A stretch of 64,000 bases of DNA from Litomosoides sigmodontis (GCA_963070105.1 OY718807.1:2701001-2765000), one strand, 5' to 3'. Counted from the stretch's first letter, positions 1 through 15,481 are shown. Notes: a model not told the origin generated them from the sequence alone. Numbers and translations: made by a program.

Positions 1-286
1 TGATAATAAGTAATATATAATAAGTAATATTTTGATGATCAGTAATAACTTATCATTACCTAATCGTTTTACACCTACACATCTCAACAGTAGTCATGCT
101 TTCTGCAAATTTTTTAAACATAAAAATTGAAAGATTTATAACTCAGTAATGATTTAAAGGGAATATAGCAAATTGGGAGAAGCAATTGACAAAATAACCA
201 ATTAAAATTTCTATTAATTATATTCTATTGCAAAATAAATTGGAGGCTTTCCCTTTCTCACTTCCAATCTTTGATGTGCAAAGCAG
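1..286. other. Sequence 5' of the first visible glypican exon
   Basis: A+T-rich sequence without a supportable exon. A pyrimidine-rich stretch at about 250-270 followed by cag at 284-286 is the probable 3' splice site of the first visible exon. The frame is closed by a stop at 272-274, which limits how far that exon can extend upstream. Confidence 0.5.
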
Positions 287-1201
287 CGCGGTGATAATTT
301 TTGCTTTTCTTTTGAGGCGAATGATAAGACAGTGATAACGCTGAGTGATTTGACTGAAGCGATCACAGAGCGAAATTGTTTGTGTGAGGAAAAGGTTGGA
401 AATTTTGAAAAACGAGATGAATATTTGTTGCTACTGTTGAAAATTTCAACAGTTCGAATTGTGAGCACATTGCAAGCTCTTACGCATCACATTAACGGTA
501 AGCATTCCTTTTGCGCAAATTAATTAATTAGAAACAAAATGCTGGTGGTAATCAGGATAAGAGTTTAGGAATTTGAAATTTGTGAATTCTCACCAACAGG
601 CGGATTTTGTTGTCTTCGTTGATACTTTGTTTTTCTTAGTAAAAATATATACTGAAATAAATAATAAATAAATATGCAAATACATTCATTGATCTGATAT
701 TGCTAACTGCCTACCATCTACAAATGTGAAAGTTTTAGTGCTTACTTAAAACACACAATCAATTGTTTATTCATTATCACTGTCTCAGTGCTAATTAGTA
801 TTTAACAAGTACAAAAGAAATGATGATTACCAACTTGATGATCATCATTACTATTAATTAATTATCATTGTTACTCGTTACTATTATTACTGTTATTGTT
901 ACCATTATTCCTGCTAATTATTATTGCTATTAATTATTATTTCATTATTATTGTTATTATTATAAGAATAATTTTATGTGAATATTTACTAAGTTACTTT
1001 ATCATTTATTGATTTGAAATTTTTAGCAGAAATTACATATCTCATTGAATTAAGTCGATGGAAATTGTTTGAGGAAATGTCAAAGTATTTTCCTCGTTTG
1101 TTCAGCCAATCGTCCGTGATCGATTCGATCAGTGCACTGATCGATGGTATTCGAGTTCAACTCCTCATCACAACGGTTTACTTTAGTGAAATTTAACTGT
1201 A

Positions 1202-1241
<40 letters not shown>

Positions 1242-4200
1242 CAAGTGAGAGTTACATGTAATACTCTGTGATCAATCAATTATTTATTTAATTAACTAAG
1301 CACTTAATTAATGTAACACATTCTTCATTTTATTTCAAATGCAAAAATTTCCCAGTCTTACTTAACAAATTTTTATTTTTTACCGATAAAGCAATAATTT
1401 GTTGCAATTTCATTGCATATCTAAGATTTCTTTTTTTGAGAGAGAGAGAGAGTTAGAATTGCAAAATTTTAAAATTTTACCAAAATTATTTTCTCTCTTT
1501 TTTTCTTTCTTCCTTTCTTTCAAAAAAAAAAAGCAAACAGGAGGATAATTCACTACAACAAGTGGGGAATGAAATTGAAAAAATGGTGGAGAGATTCTTC
1601 ATGCAACTTGTGCCACCAACATTTTTGTGCATGACGACGGGTCCATGCAAATCAGTGTCGCAGTCGTATGCTAATTGCTTGCATGATAATTCACCGTTTT
1701 GGAAAGCCTTCTTCGGAATGGAACCAATGAAGATTAGTGTAATTTTGTGGCAAACAGTCATGAAATATCGTCTCATCGAAAGTACCATCGATAAGTTGCA
1801 CAGGTTACTTTTCACGTCTCTTACAGTTCACGTTTCTGTAAGTGTTGTAAGTGATGATGAATTGCAAACAATCACAATTGTCGCATTATCAGATAGGATA
1901 AAGTACGAGTTACTGTTCCAGCTAGTCACCGAATATGATAAAAGAAATACCGCTTAATTTTATCAATTATGATAAAAGAAATAATTATTGTTTAATTATC
2001 AGATCTCATAAACATATAGCACGGAAGTACCACACGACTATCTTCTAGCAAATCATCTCTTCCTACCAATTGTGATAAGAAGTGCGAGGAAAAAAAAACA
2101 TCAAAAATTTTATCGATGAAATTTACATTTTGTGATTGGGAACATTTCATATCAAATTAAATTTGCAGTTAAAAAGTAACTGTTAATTTTAGTATAAATG
2201 GAATAAAAATTAATTATAATTGAAAATTTATCTGTTAGCAGTATTTCGCCTTTCTTCACCGTTCAGATTAGCTATGGAAATTGAAATTGCTAATAACTCA
2301 TGCGTAACGAAGCACGAAGTGACGCTAACAAATTGTGCAACAATTTGCATTCCGCTGAAGGAGGAGGTGAAGGAGGAGGTGGAGGAGGAGGATGAAGAGG
2401 GAAGGATGACCGGAGGAGAAGGCTACTGCAGTGATGATTGCAAGCGTGAGGTGCATGAGTGTTTACGTGATGGCGCAAGTGACTGGGATAGTTTCATATC
2501 AATTTTGGAAAAATTAACTGTTAATTTTGATAAAGGTTTCGTTGAGGTATGTCTGAAAATGAATATTGTTAATTAAGTTTTTTATCAATTTTTTTTTTCA
2601 GCTGTCTGTTAATATTTTGCGAAGTGCTGTTTTGTTTTTTTGTTTAAAGGATTATTTTAATTTCACTGATAGCTTTTTTTTTCTTGTTCATTTCATGCTC
2701 AAGTTGAATTGTTAAATTCTTCGTAGCAAATAATATAGGCAAATAGTTAGAGTTGTAAAATCATTAAATACCTCATACTGGACTAGATAGGGTAAGATTG
2801 TAATTTCCATCATTTTATTAATGAAGTAGGTTGAAAATCTTTTCGCAAATAAAATTACACATTTTAATTTCTATTATCAATTAACTGTCATTTAAAGATG
2901 CTTTTTAGCAATTATCTGATAGTAATGAGAATTATTGATTAGTTGCAAAATTAATTTGTCGTAGCTAATTATGAGCATTCCCAAGATAAGTCTAGTTTTT
3001 TCGTTCTAGCTTGAAAGAGGCATCATACGATCTGTTTCATATGCAATGGAAATTCAAGCTCCAATAATCGCTAAAACAGTGTTGAGGAAATGTGGTCGAA
3101 TTAGTTTTGCTAAAACATCCGACAACATTCGTCATTTGGACTATAAAAAACCGGATCCGGTACAGCGACGAGTTGTATTTATGATTCGGCAGGTAAGAAA
3201 AAAGAAATCGTAAGGAAATATGGGTTTGTGACTTTTAAATTCATTTAATAAATTCGTAATTTTGTGTGGCGCTTAAACATATCCTAAAATAGAAAGAAAA
3301 GAGTAAAAAAATTTTTTTCTCTAAAAAAATAAATTTTAAAATTTAAAATTAGGAAGGAAAATTTCGTGCTTCATATTTTTTCCTCCCAGAAATGACTTAT
3401 TGTACGTGTTGCACGTAAAATTTTCAATTTAAAAAGTGGCAAAGAAATGATGTAACACAAACAAATGTTGTGTAAATAGAACAAAAAAGAAAAAGAAACG
3501 AAATTTTTTCCTTGAAAAAAACCGACAATATGTGCTTTTTTACACAGCAAAAGTACTTTGAATTTCAAGCTAATTTTAAAATATGACAGTAAATAACTTC
3601 TACTACCCGTATGCTTGCTATAATAATTTCCCAAAGTGATTGAAAATTTCAGATTTTTAATGAAAAAAAAACGATTCTGTAAAAAATGAGACCACAAAAA
3701 ATAAGAAAGGCTTTTTAAAAAAACAAAAAAAAACACAAAAAAAACGACAAAATTCAAGACAAATGGAAATAAATTAGCAGTGAAGTTTTATAAATTAATT
3801 TTAAATAACAAAACATTCTTTTCTCTACTTTAAATTTTCAGCAAATTTCATTTGTTAAAATGCAAAAAGAGACAGAACGTTAGAAGAATAAGAAAAGGAA
3901 ATTTTTGAAAGATTGTTTAAATTGTAATTTATATGATCGTACAGTTAGCGATAACTCATTGCGAGCATAAATTTAATCCATTTAAGTAAATACAAACGTA
4001 GTGGTTAATGAAACTTTAACTTTAAGCTTAAGCTAAAGAAAACTGAAAAAAACAAATTAAAGTAAAATAATTGAATAATTAAAAAATTAAGTTAAATAAT
4101 TGCCCATCGCTCATTCATTGATGCGGTTCAGAAAATAAGCCGCTAACATAATGAAGATGAGCAGCACCGAAACATTTAAATAATTTAATTTCAGAAGTGG

Positions 4201-6706
4201 GATTTTTTTTTTGTAATTTAAATGGCTTATTTTTTTTAAACTTTTATTTTGAAATTAATTTGCCACCATCAATTACTCACAGTAAATTAATTGACTACTT
4301 TAATCAATCATTCCTTTTGTCTTCATCAAATTATCCATCCAACCAATTTATGCATAGCGCTTTGAAATTTTAGCAAAATTCTAAATGATTATAAATTTCT
4401 GTTTTCTTTTTTCTTTTATTGAATTTGCTGCAAAAAAAATGTTCTCTCTTCGTGGACAATTTTATTAATGAAAAATTTAGTTCAAAAAAGAGTATGTAAT
4501 GGTAGAGTAAAGTTAAATTTTTGAATCAAAAAGGAATAATTGTGTTAAAATTTATTTTTGTTAGACAAAAATCTTGCAAAAGAATCAAACTTAACTTTTA
4601 ATATTGGAATTAATAAATGGTAATAGCAAATCAAACTTAACTTTTAATATTGGAATTAATAAATGGTAATAGCAAATCAAACTTAACTTTTAATATTGGA
4701 ATTAATAAATGGTAATAGCAATATCATTTCACTAACAGTGAATTATATATTAAGTATTTAAATCAAATTTAACAATAAAATAACAAACATTGTTTTTTTT
4801 GAGTGATCGTTTTTCTTTCTTAATTTTCAGTTTACAACATATGTTGGTTGGTGGCGACAACTTGTCAACAATATTTGTAGCAATCCATCACGAACGTTGA
4901 AGTGTTGGAACGGTACGGTTGCCATCGACGATGAGTAGTAAGTCATCTGCTCAGTTCCTTTTTTTCTCTCTTTCCCTCTCTGTCTCTCTCTCTTTCTCTA
5001 ATTTAGTTAGTCTTTTTTTTAATTTATTGGAAAATGAATTTATTTCAAAAACATTTATGAAACATTAACACTTTAACTTGCCTTTTGGTAATTTAATTTC
5101 TTTTCAAAATTATTGGAACGTTAAATTGGAATGATGAAATTTTGAAATTCTTTCAAATAAATTGTGACGGATTTAGTGATAAATGAATTTTTTCAACTTT
5201 AAAGTCAGAATTATAAGAGCGGTGGAACTTACTTGTAGTAAAAATCCAAAATTAAAGAATAGTCTAATTTTTTGTAAAAATTTAAATTATTTCATTTTGA
5301 AATAGGCAACTTAGCTGAAAAGGTGAAAGTTACAAATTGAGAATTAATAAATATTTAATTCAAACAACACATTTTTCAATTCAATATTAAATATAAATAT
5401 ATTGAAATGAATTTTCTAAATTAACTAAACATATGGCTTTTTTTTTATTTTAAAAAATTATCATAATTACATGAATTAAAACATTTTCAAGTGATCTTTC
5501 TCTGTGATGATTTCCATGAAATAACGAATGATTATGATTTCTCGTTATACAATCAAATAAAATAACAAATAGTAATCTTCAAAAAAAAAATATTAGAAAA
5601 AAAGTGCAAGAGAGGAAGAAAATAATTTATCAAAAGGAAAGCTCTTGCATAAACTTTTTCAAAATTCGCAAGAAAAAATATTTAAAATTTATTTAATGAA
5701 AGAAAAAAGAAAAGTGATGCGTTTTATTTCGCCTTCCTTAAAGCGAACGTTTTTTTTTTTTTGCTTTTCTGTTGTCTCTTTTTTTGCATCGTTCAAGTAT
5801 TAATTTAAATATCATTGAATTTTATAAACATTTATCATTTTTAATGATGAGAAGAATGGAGAGCAGACCGACAGAATGTGAGACAGAAAGTGGGAGAGAG
5901 AGAGAGAGAGTGAGGGAGATGGAGAGAAGGATGGATGAGATGAACACACACGGACACGGATAGGAAATGAATTCTCGAAAATAAAAATGAACTTGAAAAT
6001 TTAATGAAAGAAAAAATTCATTGAATGATTGCAAGGCGAAGGGCACTAAAATGATGGAAGAGGTGGTGAAACTTAAACATCGTCCTTCTCTCCTCCAAAC
6101 ATCCTATCGTTTTCTTTTTTCCGTTTCTCATCGTCAATCGTTCGTTATCTTTCCGTTTTCCGTTTCTTCCATTTACATCATTTTCCGAAATTCCGTTTTT
6201 TTTCGTTTGTTTCCTTTTTTTTTTTGTTCCTCTTTCATTCCTCCTCAAATTCTGTTGTTTGTGACTAGCGAAGATTTTTCTAACAAAGTTTTTTTTCTTA
6301 TCCTCCCTTTTTCTAATACAATCCGTTTATCTCTCTACCTCTGTCTCCTTCCTTCTCTTTCTCGCCCTGTCTCTCTCTCATTTCTTGTTACTATCAATAA
6401 ATAATTCCTTCTCTCGCACATTTCTTTTCTTTCTTTAGCTCTTGTTTTTTTTTTTCATTTGCTAATTCTTATTGATAATAAATAATTTTTGTGTAAATTT
6501 AAATAATTTAATTTTATTTCTCACATTCCATTATGAAATCACTTTTTTTTTTCTGGTCGATTTCTTCTGCTTCAATAAAATTCCTTCAATTATTAAAATA
6601 TCTGTTATGGGATGATAAAGCGATATTGAATGTTTAAAAAAAAAACTTTTTTTTTCGATTCTTCAAAATAGTCACATTTAATCATGCGTGCATAGTATCT
6701 GTGTGT

Positions 6707-6780
<74 letters not shown>

Positions 6781-9700
6781 GTTTCACACAAAACTAACTA
6801 ACTCCATGACTTACTTCAATTCTCCCCTATGATTTATATATTTGCTTAACATCTCTCCGCTCAATCGATTCATTTTACATCTAGCATTTCTCCCGCAACA
6901 ACTACTACTACATCAACTTGTATCGCTTGCAACAACTATTTCAAATCAAATAATTTTATTTATGTTTTTCAAGAAATTTCATTTTTTCTCAGCGAAAAAT
7001 CATTCCTAGCAAAAGTGGTTTTTTTTTTGTCCAACGATATTTTATCGGAGAAATCGTTTTTTAAATTATTAAAATGCTAACTTACAAATATTTTTGTTAT
7101 TGTAAGCCGCAAAAGCTTTAATATTTCATTTCGGTTTTTATTCGTTCAATTTCTGTTTTTCCTCTATTTCTTCAATTTCTTTTTTTCCCTCTTTTTTTTG
7201 CCTCCAAAAATTTGCAATTTTCATGTGAAATAATTTACACTGACGATATTTTAGATTTCAAATATTATTAAAATTTAACGAAACACACTTAAACAAATTG
7301 TTATGCGTATTTATCTAATCTTGCTCATTTTCTAATCAGTATTCTTTACTCATTGTTATTCAGTATTTCCTACTCATTGTTTACTTAGTTAACAAATTAA
7401 TTATTTTAAATCATTCCGTTTTCCAAATTTCATACTGTTTTCATTGTTTCACTTTCTTTCCTTCTCTTTTCATTCTTTTTTTTGCTATTTTCTGTCATTT
7501 CAAACATTTTCAAAAAACATAGAGGAAACAAACCGTTACGTTACCTTATCAAAATTTCGTAATAAATATTCACTTATCACGTTTATTATGATTGCTTTAT
7601 CACTCATTATATTTTAGCAAAATGTAGCTTTTTAAGTTTTGCATTCAAGATGGATTGATATGAAATTTAAGGTCAAAAAAAAATCATTAATTTATTTGTG
7701 AAACAATAATTAAATGAATGAATAAGAGGAAGAAGAGAGAGCGAGTGAGAGAGAGAAGAAGAGAGAAAGAGGAAAAAAACAGTGCAATGAGGGGAAAAAA
7801 AGGAAAAAGAAAATAGCGCACACAGACAAATGAGTAAAGTTCCATTTTTTACTAAGTTTCTTCTCTTCTTCGATCAGTTAAAATTAATTTAATCGATCGA
7901 TTGATGTGATCGCGCAGTAGTGATATATGACATCTTATGAGATCAATGCCTTATAGCTAACAAGCACTTTAATAATTCTATCACATTTGATTGCAAACAT
8001 TGAAAATCTTCCGTCTTGATTGAAGCATTCGGAAAAAAAAATGTCTTTCAACACTTTTTAAAATGTGCAGGGTAGAGGTGATGGCAAAGTGTATGCTTCC
8101 ATTCTAATATTACAGGTCAGATTAATCAGATAAGATATATCAGAGAAGTTGTAGCTCTGTTAATTTACTTTTTAAATTTAATTTCATTAGTAAATCAATA
8201 ACATCTTGTGATTCTCTTTAAAATGCAAAATTAGTTTTCGCTTTACATTAATCTATCAATTTCACATCTAATTAATGATTGAATGAAAAATTGAAACATT
8301 AAGATTCTAAGCAGCATGCTCCGTTTCCTCAAAATGTCTACTGTCTACTAATTTTTGTGGAATTATTGAATTCTTTTTTACTTCACTTTTATATTTAATT
8401 TAAGGACTGTTTACTTCTGATGCATACATTATTAGAAAGAGGAAAATTAATTTAACTTTACTTTTCATACTAAAAAAAAGGAAAAAGCTAGACGAAGCAC
8501 AGTTCTACCGTTATGCTAAATTAAATACTTTAGAGATGTATTTCGATTCATGCAGTAATTGTAGAAAACCATTCCCTAAAGATAAATGAAATTACAGTCA
8601 AAGTGTAAAAACCACGATGAATTGAGAAAGGATTTCACTGTGAAAAAAATACATGCAAAAATAGTTATTCAGTTATTCATTTGTGACTGTCATAAATTAC
8701 AAATTGAAATATTTGTTGAAATGCTTATATTTTATGTAAGTTTGTTGCAATAATACAATAATTTGAACATCAAAACACGAAGCGTTGGAAAAAATGTAGC
8801 AAAGAGTTAGCGAATTCAATTTTAAAGAAAGAAATTTAAAATTAAACAAAAACACAAATCAATCTTTTGAAATTTTGAGCAAAAAAAAGCCGAGGAGTAA
8901 TAACAGGAGGAAGGATAAATTTAATCGAAATATAGGAAGAAAGAGAATGAGAGGCGAAAGTGTGAAAAGGGAGCGGAAGAGATGAATGAAAAATAAAAAT
9001 GGAAAACTAAGTCAACTGATTAAAATTCATATAAATTTAACATAAATTTTTTTCACTGAAAAAAAAAGCAGAAATGAAGAATGGGAATGCGAAGAGAGAG
9101 AGAGAGAGAAGGAAGGAAAAGAATTGAATTATTTGATCATTTTTAATTTAAAAGGAAAAAAAACTGTCACATAGGTTATTGTCACCAATTTTTATGCCAT
9201 CAAAACAACTTATAGTAACATATTATTCCTATCGAATTGTAAAATTCAAAATCAAACCTCTTCTTTTCCTCTCCAATTTATATTTCATTCAAAACTTTTC
9301 AGCTCATTTCATTTCCTTTCTAAGCCATTGCTCGAACAAAGATGAAATTTGGAAATAAATTTGGAATTATGTTTAAATGAAGTGGAAATGAGAAAATTTT
9401 ATTGATTTGACGGGAAAACCTTTTTGCCACACTTTTGTTTTTCATTTCTTTTTATCAAAGGAAAATATATTTCATAAATTTGGAAAAGCATTTCCTTTAA
9501 TGTCTTTTGGCTTCTTGTAAAATTGCTTTTAAACGAATATTTCTGTTTGTTGTCAATTTTTTTCTTCACTCAGCGGAAAAATGCGTTGATAGTAATAATA
9601 ATAACTAGTATATAATAATAGTAATAATCGCTATAAATTTACTTAATTAAAGCATTTTTATTGATTGAGCTGATCTCAATCATTTCATTTTTCAATTTTT

Positions 9701-12700
9701 CAATTTTGTTTGTGAAACTGTTGAATATCAATTTTTGCTCTCACTCAACTATTGCACTTGTTTTTTTCATTGAAAAAAACAAGGCAACAAGTTTTCTAGC
9801 AAAATGCTAATTATTAGATCAAAACAAGCAACCATCAAACAAGCTTTTAAATTTCAAAGAAATTTTTAATGATTTGCTTTCAATCACTAAGAAAATTTTT
9901 ATTGTTATTTTTGAACTAACAACTTAAACAATTAGCATGTAATCGATATCGATAATGAACTAGAGGTTTATTATCGATATCGATTACATGATTCATCTTT
10001 TCAAATGAGATTATATCTGTTAAGATTATTTTTCGCAACTACTCCATTTCAAATTGACCGAAATTAAACGTGATTTTAAAAATTCACTTTAAAAGGCGTA
10101 ATTTGTTATAAACTTGTTAATTTGTTACAAACGTGAGTATAAATTAAGACGGGCACTGTTCCAATACCCTCATTAATATTATTTAATAGAGGGAATTTTA
10201 GCGAATTTTCAATCGCTCCCACTTTGGACACTCCTCAATTTTGGAAATTCGGAAAGAGAGGTGAGAGTGTTGTGTGACTGATATGATAAGATATCAATCA
10301 TTTCATTTGTAATTGGCACACTTTGATGAAAGCATTTCGTTCAGTTCCTCACCCATTCAAAGTTAACACAGTCTGTGGATTGAACCGAAAATTAAATGAG
10401 TGATTTCCCTCTGTTAATTAATAATTGATAAGCAAAACGATTGTATATTTCATCTTTTCGTTCGGCTCGGCTCTTTTCCTCCTCATCTCCTCCCCTCTCC
10501 TCTTCACCTCTCTGCTCTCTCCACCTTCTGCATCATTTTGCCATAAATGAAAAACATTTTTATAAGCAAGTTTAAAAAAAAAAGAAAGAACATGACATCT
10601 TAATCAATTAACATTTTAAATTTGTATTTTTTTTAAATTTTTAATCATTTTTTTCCTCCCCTTTCTCTCGCTCTCTCTCTCTCCCATGCTGTTTAGTTTT
10701 CGTTTTGCCGTTCCCTTATCATTTCATTGATTAATTTTGGTTTATTGATAGAAAAGAGCAGCTTGTTTCCTTCTAGATGATAATTTAGCTTGAATAAATC
10801 AATTTATAATTTTTAATGCTAGCATAGCTCCAAGTGAAGAGAAGAGGAGAGGTGAGGAGAGACGAGGTGAGGAGAGGAGAGCAGAGGAAGGAGAAGGAAA
10901 AAAAGGACGCGAAAATGGACGGATAAAATTTTCCTTGCACATTTCATTCCCCTGTTACACCTTAGTTTGGATTTCTTTTTGTTACTTTCTCACTCACACA
11001 CACACACAGACACACTCTCTCTCTCTTCGCAATTTTATTTCAATTAAATTTTCAATTTCATAAATTCCTATTCTAATTTGTAAGTTTTGTTTTCCTGTAA
11101 AATTATTCTTCCTATGTATGATTCATGCTAAACGCTTACTTAAGCAAACTTAATTATTAGCTAAAATTTTAAATATTTTAATAAGCATAACATCTAAAAT
11201 TTTACAGCTCTTATTTCTGAGCAAAAGAAAAGTGGGAAAGATTGAAAGATGAAATTTTGTTCGGTTGAAGATAACTGGCAATATTTAATAAAGCAAAAAA
11301 AAAAAATTTAACAATGGAATTATTATTTTTGAATAAATAATCGAAGAAGCGAAATAATGAAAATTGAAAATTAAATGTGTTACAGAGCTTACTTTTTTTG
11401 CAATAAATTAATTCACTTCATCTATCGCAAAATTATTATTCTTTCACAGGTAAATAAATTGAAGAAATCGAAATTTTTTGAAATTTCCTTTTAAACTTAA
11501 AAAAATTTGCTTCTTTTTAACTCGAAAAATTAATTCATTTTTTTTCCTTTGTTATTGAACTATGAAAACATTAATTTTTTCTTTGCTTTGCTTTTGCATT
11601 TTTTCTTTGTCTTTTACTAAACTTTCTATCACTCAGCAATTCCTGCTTTGATATTTTCTACGCGAAGGCGAGGAGGAAGTTTGGAAATCAGTCCATTCAT
11701 ATGCTCATTATTTTTTGGAAATTTAAATTAGTTATTCCTCCATCTATTAATTAATTTGCTACATTGTATAAAACAATTCATTATTTTTGCGCGTATTTAA
11801 ATTAAATTTCAAAAAAGAATGTTTTTAAAAATCATCAATGTGTGAGAGAGCATTGCAGTGTTCCGGTAGTGTGTGAGTGTTCAGTGAGAATTTCAAAATT
11901 TTTTAAAAAAAAAAATGAAAAAATGAGAAGAATGAAAATGATCTGAATGTAGTTAGTGAAGTGGCAAATTTCGATGAAGTTTCGGGAAGAAAAAAAAAAG
12001 CTCGGAGCTTATTTCCATTATCGTTCATTGTTTCATCCTCCCGCCTGCATATTAATATTAGACGTCACAAGTAATAACGATTCTTGCATTTTCCATCCTT
12101 TTTTTTTTTTACCTCCGCCGTTTCCTTTTTTCTCCTCCAACACAGCAAAAGGTCATTTGAAGGACGTCGTTTTCAAAAATACAAATTTTGAAGAGCGAAA
12201 AAAAAACCGAAATGAAATGGATCAGAGCTCATAGAGGATTAGTGTTAATATTAATATTTACACAATTTTTTTTTTGCTTAAACATATAACTTTAAATATT
12301 CCAAATGTATTTTCTCATCTCTCATTCATTTCAATAAATTATCCATTAATTAATCGTTGAAATTAATTGATCTAAAATATTGCACTGAAAAGAAGCTGTA
12401 ATTAATTCATAAATTGTTTTATTGATAAATAAAACGAAATTACAAATTGTCACCTCTACATGTGTGCACTGTAAATCTTACGTTGGATGGCTAGCAAAAC
12501 AATTTCTCATAAGTTGTAAATTTGGAACGTCATAAGTTGTAAATTTAAAAAACCATCATCGTTGTGAACTAAATTACCTAATCAAACTCAACCACTCCAA
12601 TCTCTCCCATCCTAAAAGCACAAGAAATGATTTATTCGTTCCCTTTCACTAACTTCAACAATAATAGCAGCAATAAAACTAATCATCAAAAAAAAAACAA

Positions 12701-13123
12701 TTCTCAATCTTCACATACTTATACGTGTACGTACGTGTGTGTATGTGTGTGAGTGAGACTGTACGTGTGTGTACGTGAATGTATGTATGCATGTAAGTGT
12801 ATGTAAGAGCAGATGTAATGAGCATGATAATGTTGCTTGAGACAATGAGTGGGACGTCCGTCTGGTCGAGAGCGAACAAATGCATGACGCAAAGGAACGC
12901 AGGAAATGGACAGTAAAGAAGAAAAGAGATTGTAAACTATATATGCGTGTGTGCGTGTGCGTGTGCGTGTGCATGTGTGCGTGTGTGCGTGTGCGTGTGT
13001 GTATGTGGCGCACATAGATAAGGGGATGCTAATCCATGGGACTGTGTGTGTTTACATGCGGGCGTGCGTATATATGTTGGCGTGTATGTATATACGTATA
13101 TATATGTGTGTGTGTATGTGTAT

Positions 13124-13171
<48 letters not shown>

Positions 13172-15450
13172 ACTGTCCGTAAGTGTTCGTAAGCCATTAA
13201 CGAGTGAGTGGAGTGAGTGGCTAGCTGGAGGAAAATTAGCTCATGCTTTTTTCGTTCATTCTCTCCGCTCCGTCGTTCTACTAGCATCCGCTCCATCCTT
13301 CAACATCCACGTATCACATCACTAGCATTATCGCTATCACTGTCACTAGCATTATCACTATCACTGTCAGTCACTAGCATTATCACTATCACTGTCAGTC
13401 ACTAGCATTATCACTATCACTGTCAGTCACTAGCATTATCACTATCACTGTCAGTCACTAGCATTATCACTATCACTGTCAGTCACTAGCATTATCACTA
13501 TCACTGTCAGTCACTAGTATTATCACTATCACTGTCACTAGCATTATTAGGTTGTAATGTAAGCTATGAAATGATAGACGAGGAAAGTTTACAAATGATA
13601 AGAGACGTTCAGTAGCACTTCTTATATGCGTAAAAGTTATCATTTAATGCAAATTTTTTATTAAAATTTGCTATTCCCACTCGCCGAACCATCACTATCA
13701 TAATCATTTTCGCTATCATTTTCCATTTAATCACTACAACTCTCTCTCTCTCTCTCTCTCTCTCTTCACTCCTCATTTACATTCAGCTATTCTCTTGAAA
13801 TTCAATTATTTCAAATTTCGTTCACCGTTCTTTGTTTTTGCTTCCACTTCAAACATAAATTTAAAATTGAATTATTTTTGCAGAAATTATCGCCTGTTTT
13901 TGATTTCGTGGTATTTAGTTTGAAGTGAAGCAGCAACGCAAGCAGTAAAAACTACTACTACCGCTACTACTACAACTACTGTTACGAGGAATTTGAAATT
14001 AATTAATTGACGAAAAAATCAATGACTAATTATTTACTAAACTTGCGTTTTTCTTCCATTCCACTCTCATTAATCCATTGATTGGCATTACTGCTATTGC
14101 TATTGTAATTGCAGCTAAATGGTATTAACTGTTTAATGAATGTTAAATTAAAAGGAAAAAAAGAAGGGATAAGAAGAAAGCGAAAGGAAAATATGAATTG
14201 ATGTGAATGCTTTTATAAATTCCATTTCATTAATTATCTAAAATACAAATAAACAAATTAGCAATAAGTGCAAGACGGATACTCACTCACTTAAAGGGTA
14301 AATTGGGCGAGGAATATTTGCTAAAAATTCTAAATGAAATTCAATCTATCAAATATTACTACTACTGCTACTACAACTACTACTACCGCTACTACTCCTA
14401 CTACTTCTACGAAACTGTAATGAAATACTGGCAACGGCCAACAACGTTACAATTTCATTATTATTTAACGCAATTTCATCTTATGGTAGTAATAATATTA
14501 CTATTACTTTTAACCTTACAAGGTGTATTTTGCAGTGGAGAAATTAGTAGTATTGGTAAAAATGACGAAAGAAAAATATTGGAGAGAATTGATTCAGCGA
14601 CGGTCATAACGGATACTTCTGTTAAGGTCAGTTTCTCGTCAAATTCCTCTTTTACTTTCCCCTCTGCTTCTTTCTTCTTTTTTTTTGAATGAAATGATTA
14701 AAGATTAAGTAAATTATTTGTAAATGGATAAATAAGGTCTGGGTAGAAGTGAGGGTAAATGTTGTGAGAGAGAAAGAGGAGAGAATCGGTGATATAATTT
14801 TGTAGTTATTGTGAATTGCTTATTAATCTATTTCGCTTAATTATTACCAAGTAGTACGATTTAATGTTTTTTTTTGTGAACAATTTATTTATTTGTTAAA
14901 ATTAAAAAGTTTAACTACTGTTGTCTGTAGTTAACCATTTTTTTTTCTTCGATCATTTTCTTTTTCTTCGTTTGAAAAAAAAAACAAAAAAAAGTGTTTG
15001 ACTTACGATGAAAGAAAAGGAACGAACGAGTCAGAAGATGTAAAAGAACTGATAAAACAGGTTATTACTTATTTTTCAACAACTGCAATTATTGCTTCCA
15101 CTACTACTACTACTACTACTACTACTAGTATAATACTGCTACAGTTATCAAATTACTAACTTTGAATAATTTTATAACCTTCAATTTCTGATTCAGACAA
15201 TTAAAAGGGGGAAAGAAAAGAAGTCAACACGACAATTCATACAATACTTTATCAATTCAAATGATTCAAATGGACTGTTTCCTTCTCTCTTTTCCTCCGA
15301 TCTTTTTTTTTCCCATCATCATCAGCAAAATGAAATATTTTTTAGAGCACAACAAACAATTAAAATATTTTCAAATCGATGTGCCAGATCAATGATGATG
15401 ATGGTAATCATCATCATCATCGTTATCATTCCGTTTTGTCTTTTCTTTTT

Positions 15451-15481
<31 letters not shown>

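Larger units (their letters stand above)
4938..14535 (+). other. Glypican intron 6, about 9.6 kb, no gene seen
   Basis: The intron starts at a GTAAGT donor and ends at a ttttgcag acceptor. Codon phase carries over exactly (phase 2). It is A+T-rich with poly-purine tracts (about 7728-7790 and 10838-10905), a (GT)n run, TG-rich blocks near 12.7-13.2 kb, a 28-bp minisatellite at 13.3 kb and a perfect hairpin at 9936-9990. No open frame inside looks coding. Size and repeat load are far above those of the other introns in the window. Confidence 0.65.

Noticed and set aside
8071..8115. Splice-bounded 45-base stretch starting GRGDGKVYAS as a missing glypican exon
   Set aside because: Its phase does not match the exon ending at 4937; every phase-correct reading hits a stop.
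12711..13325. Overlapping His/Thr-rich and Cys/Val-rich open frames on both strands
   Set aside because: They are translations of TG/CA-rich simple sequence.
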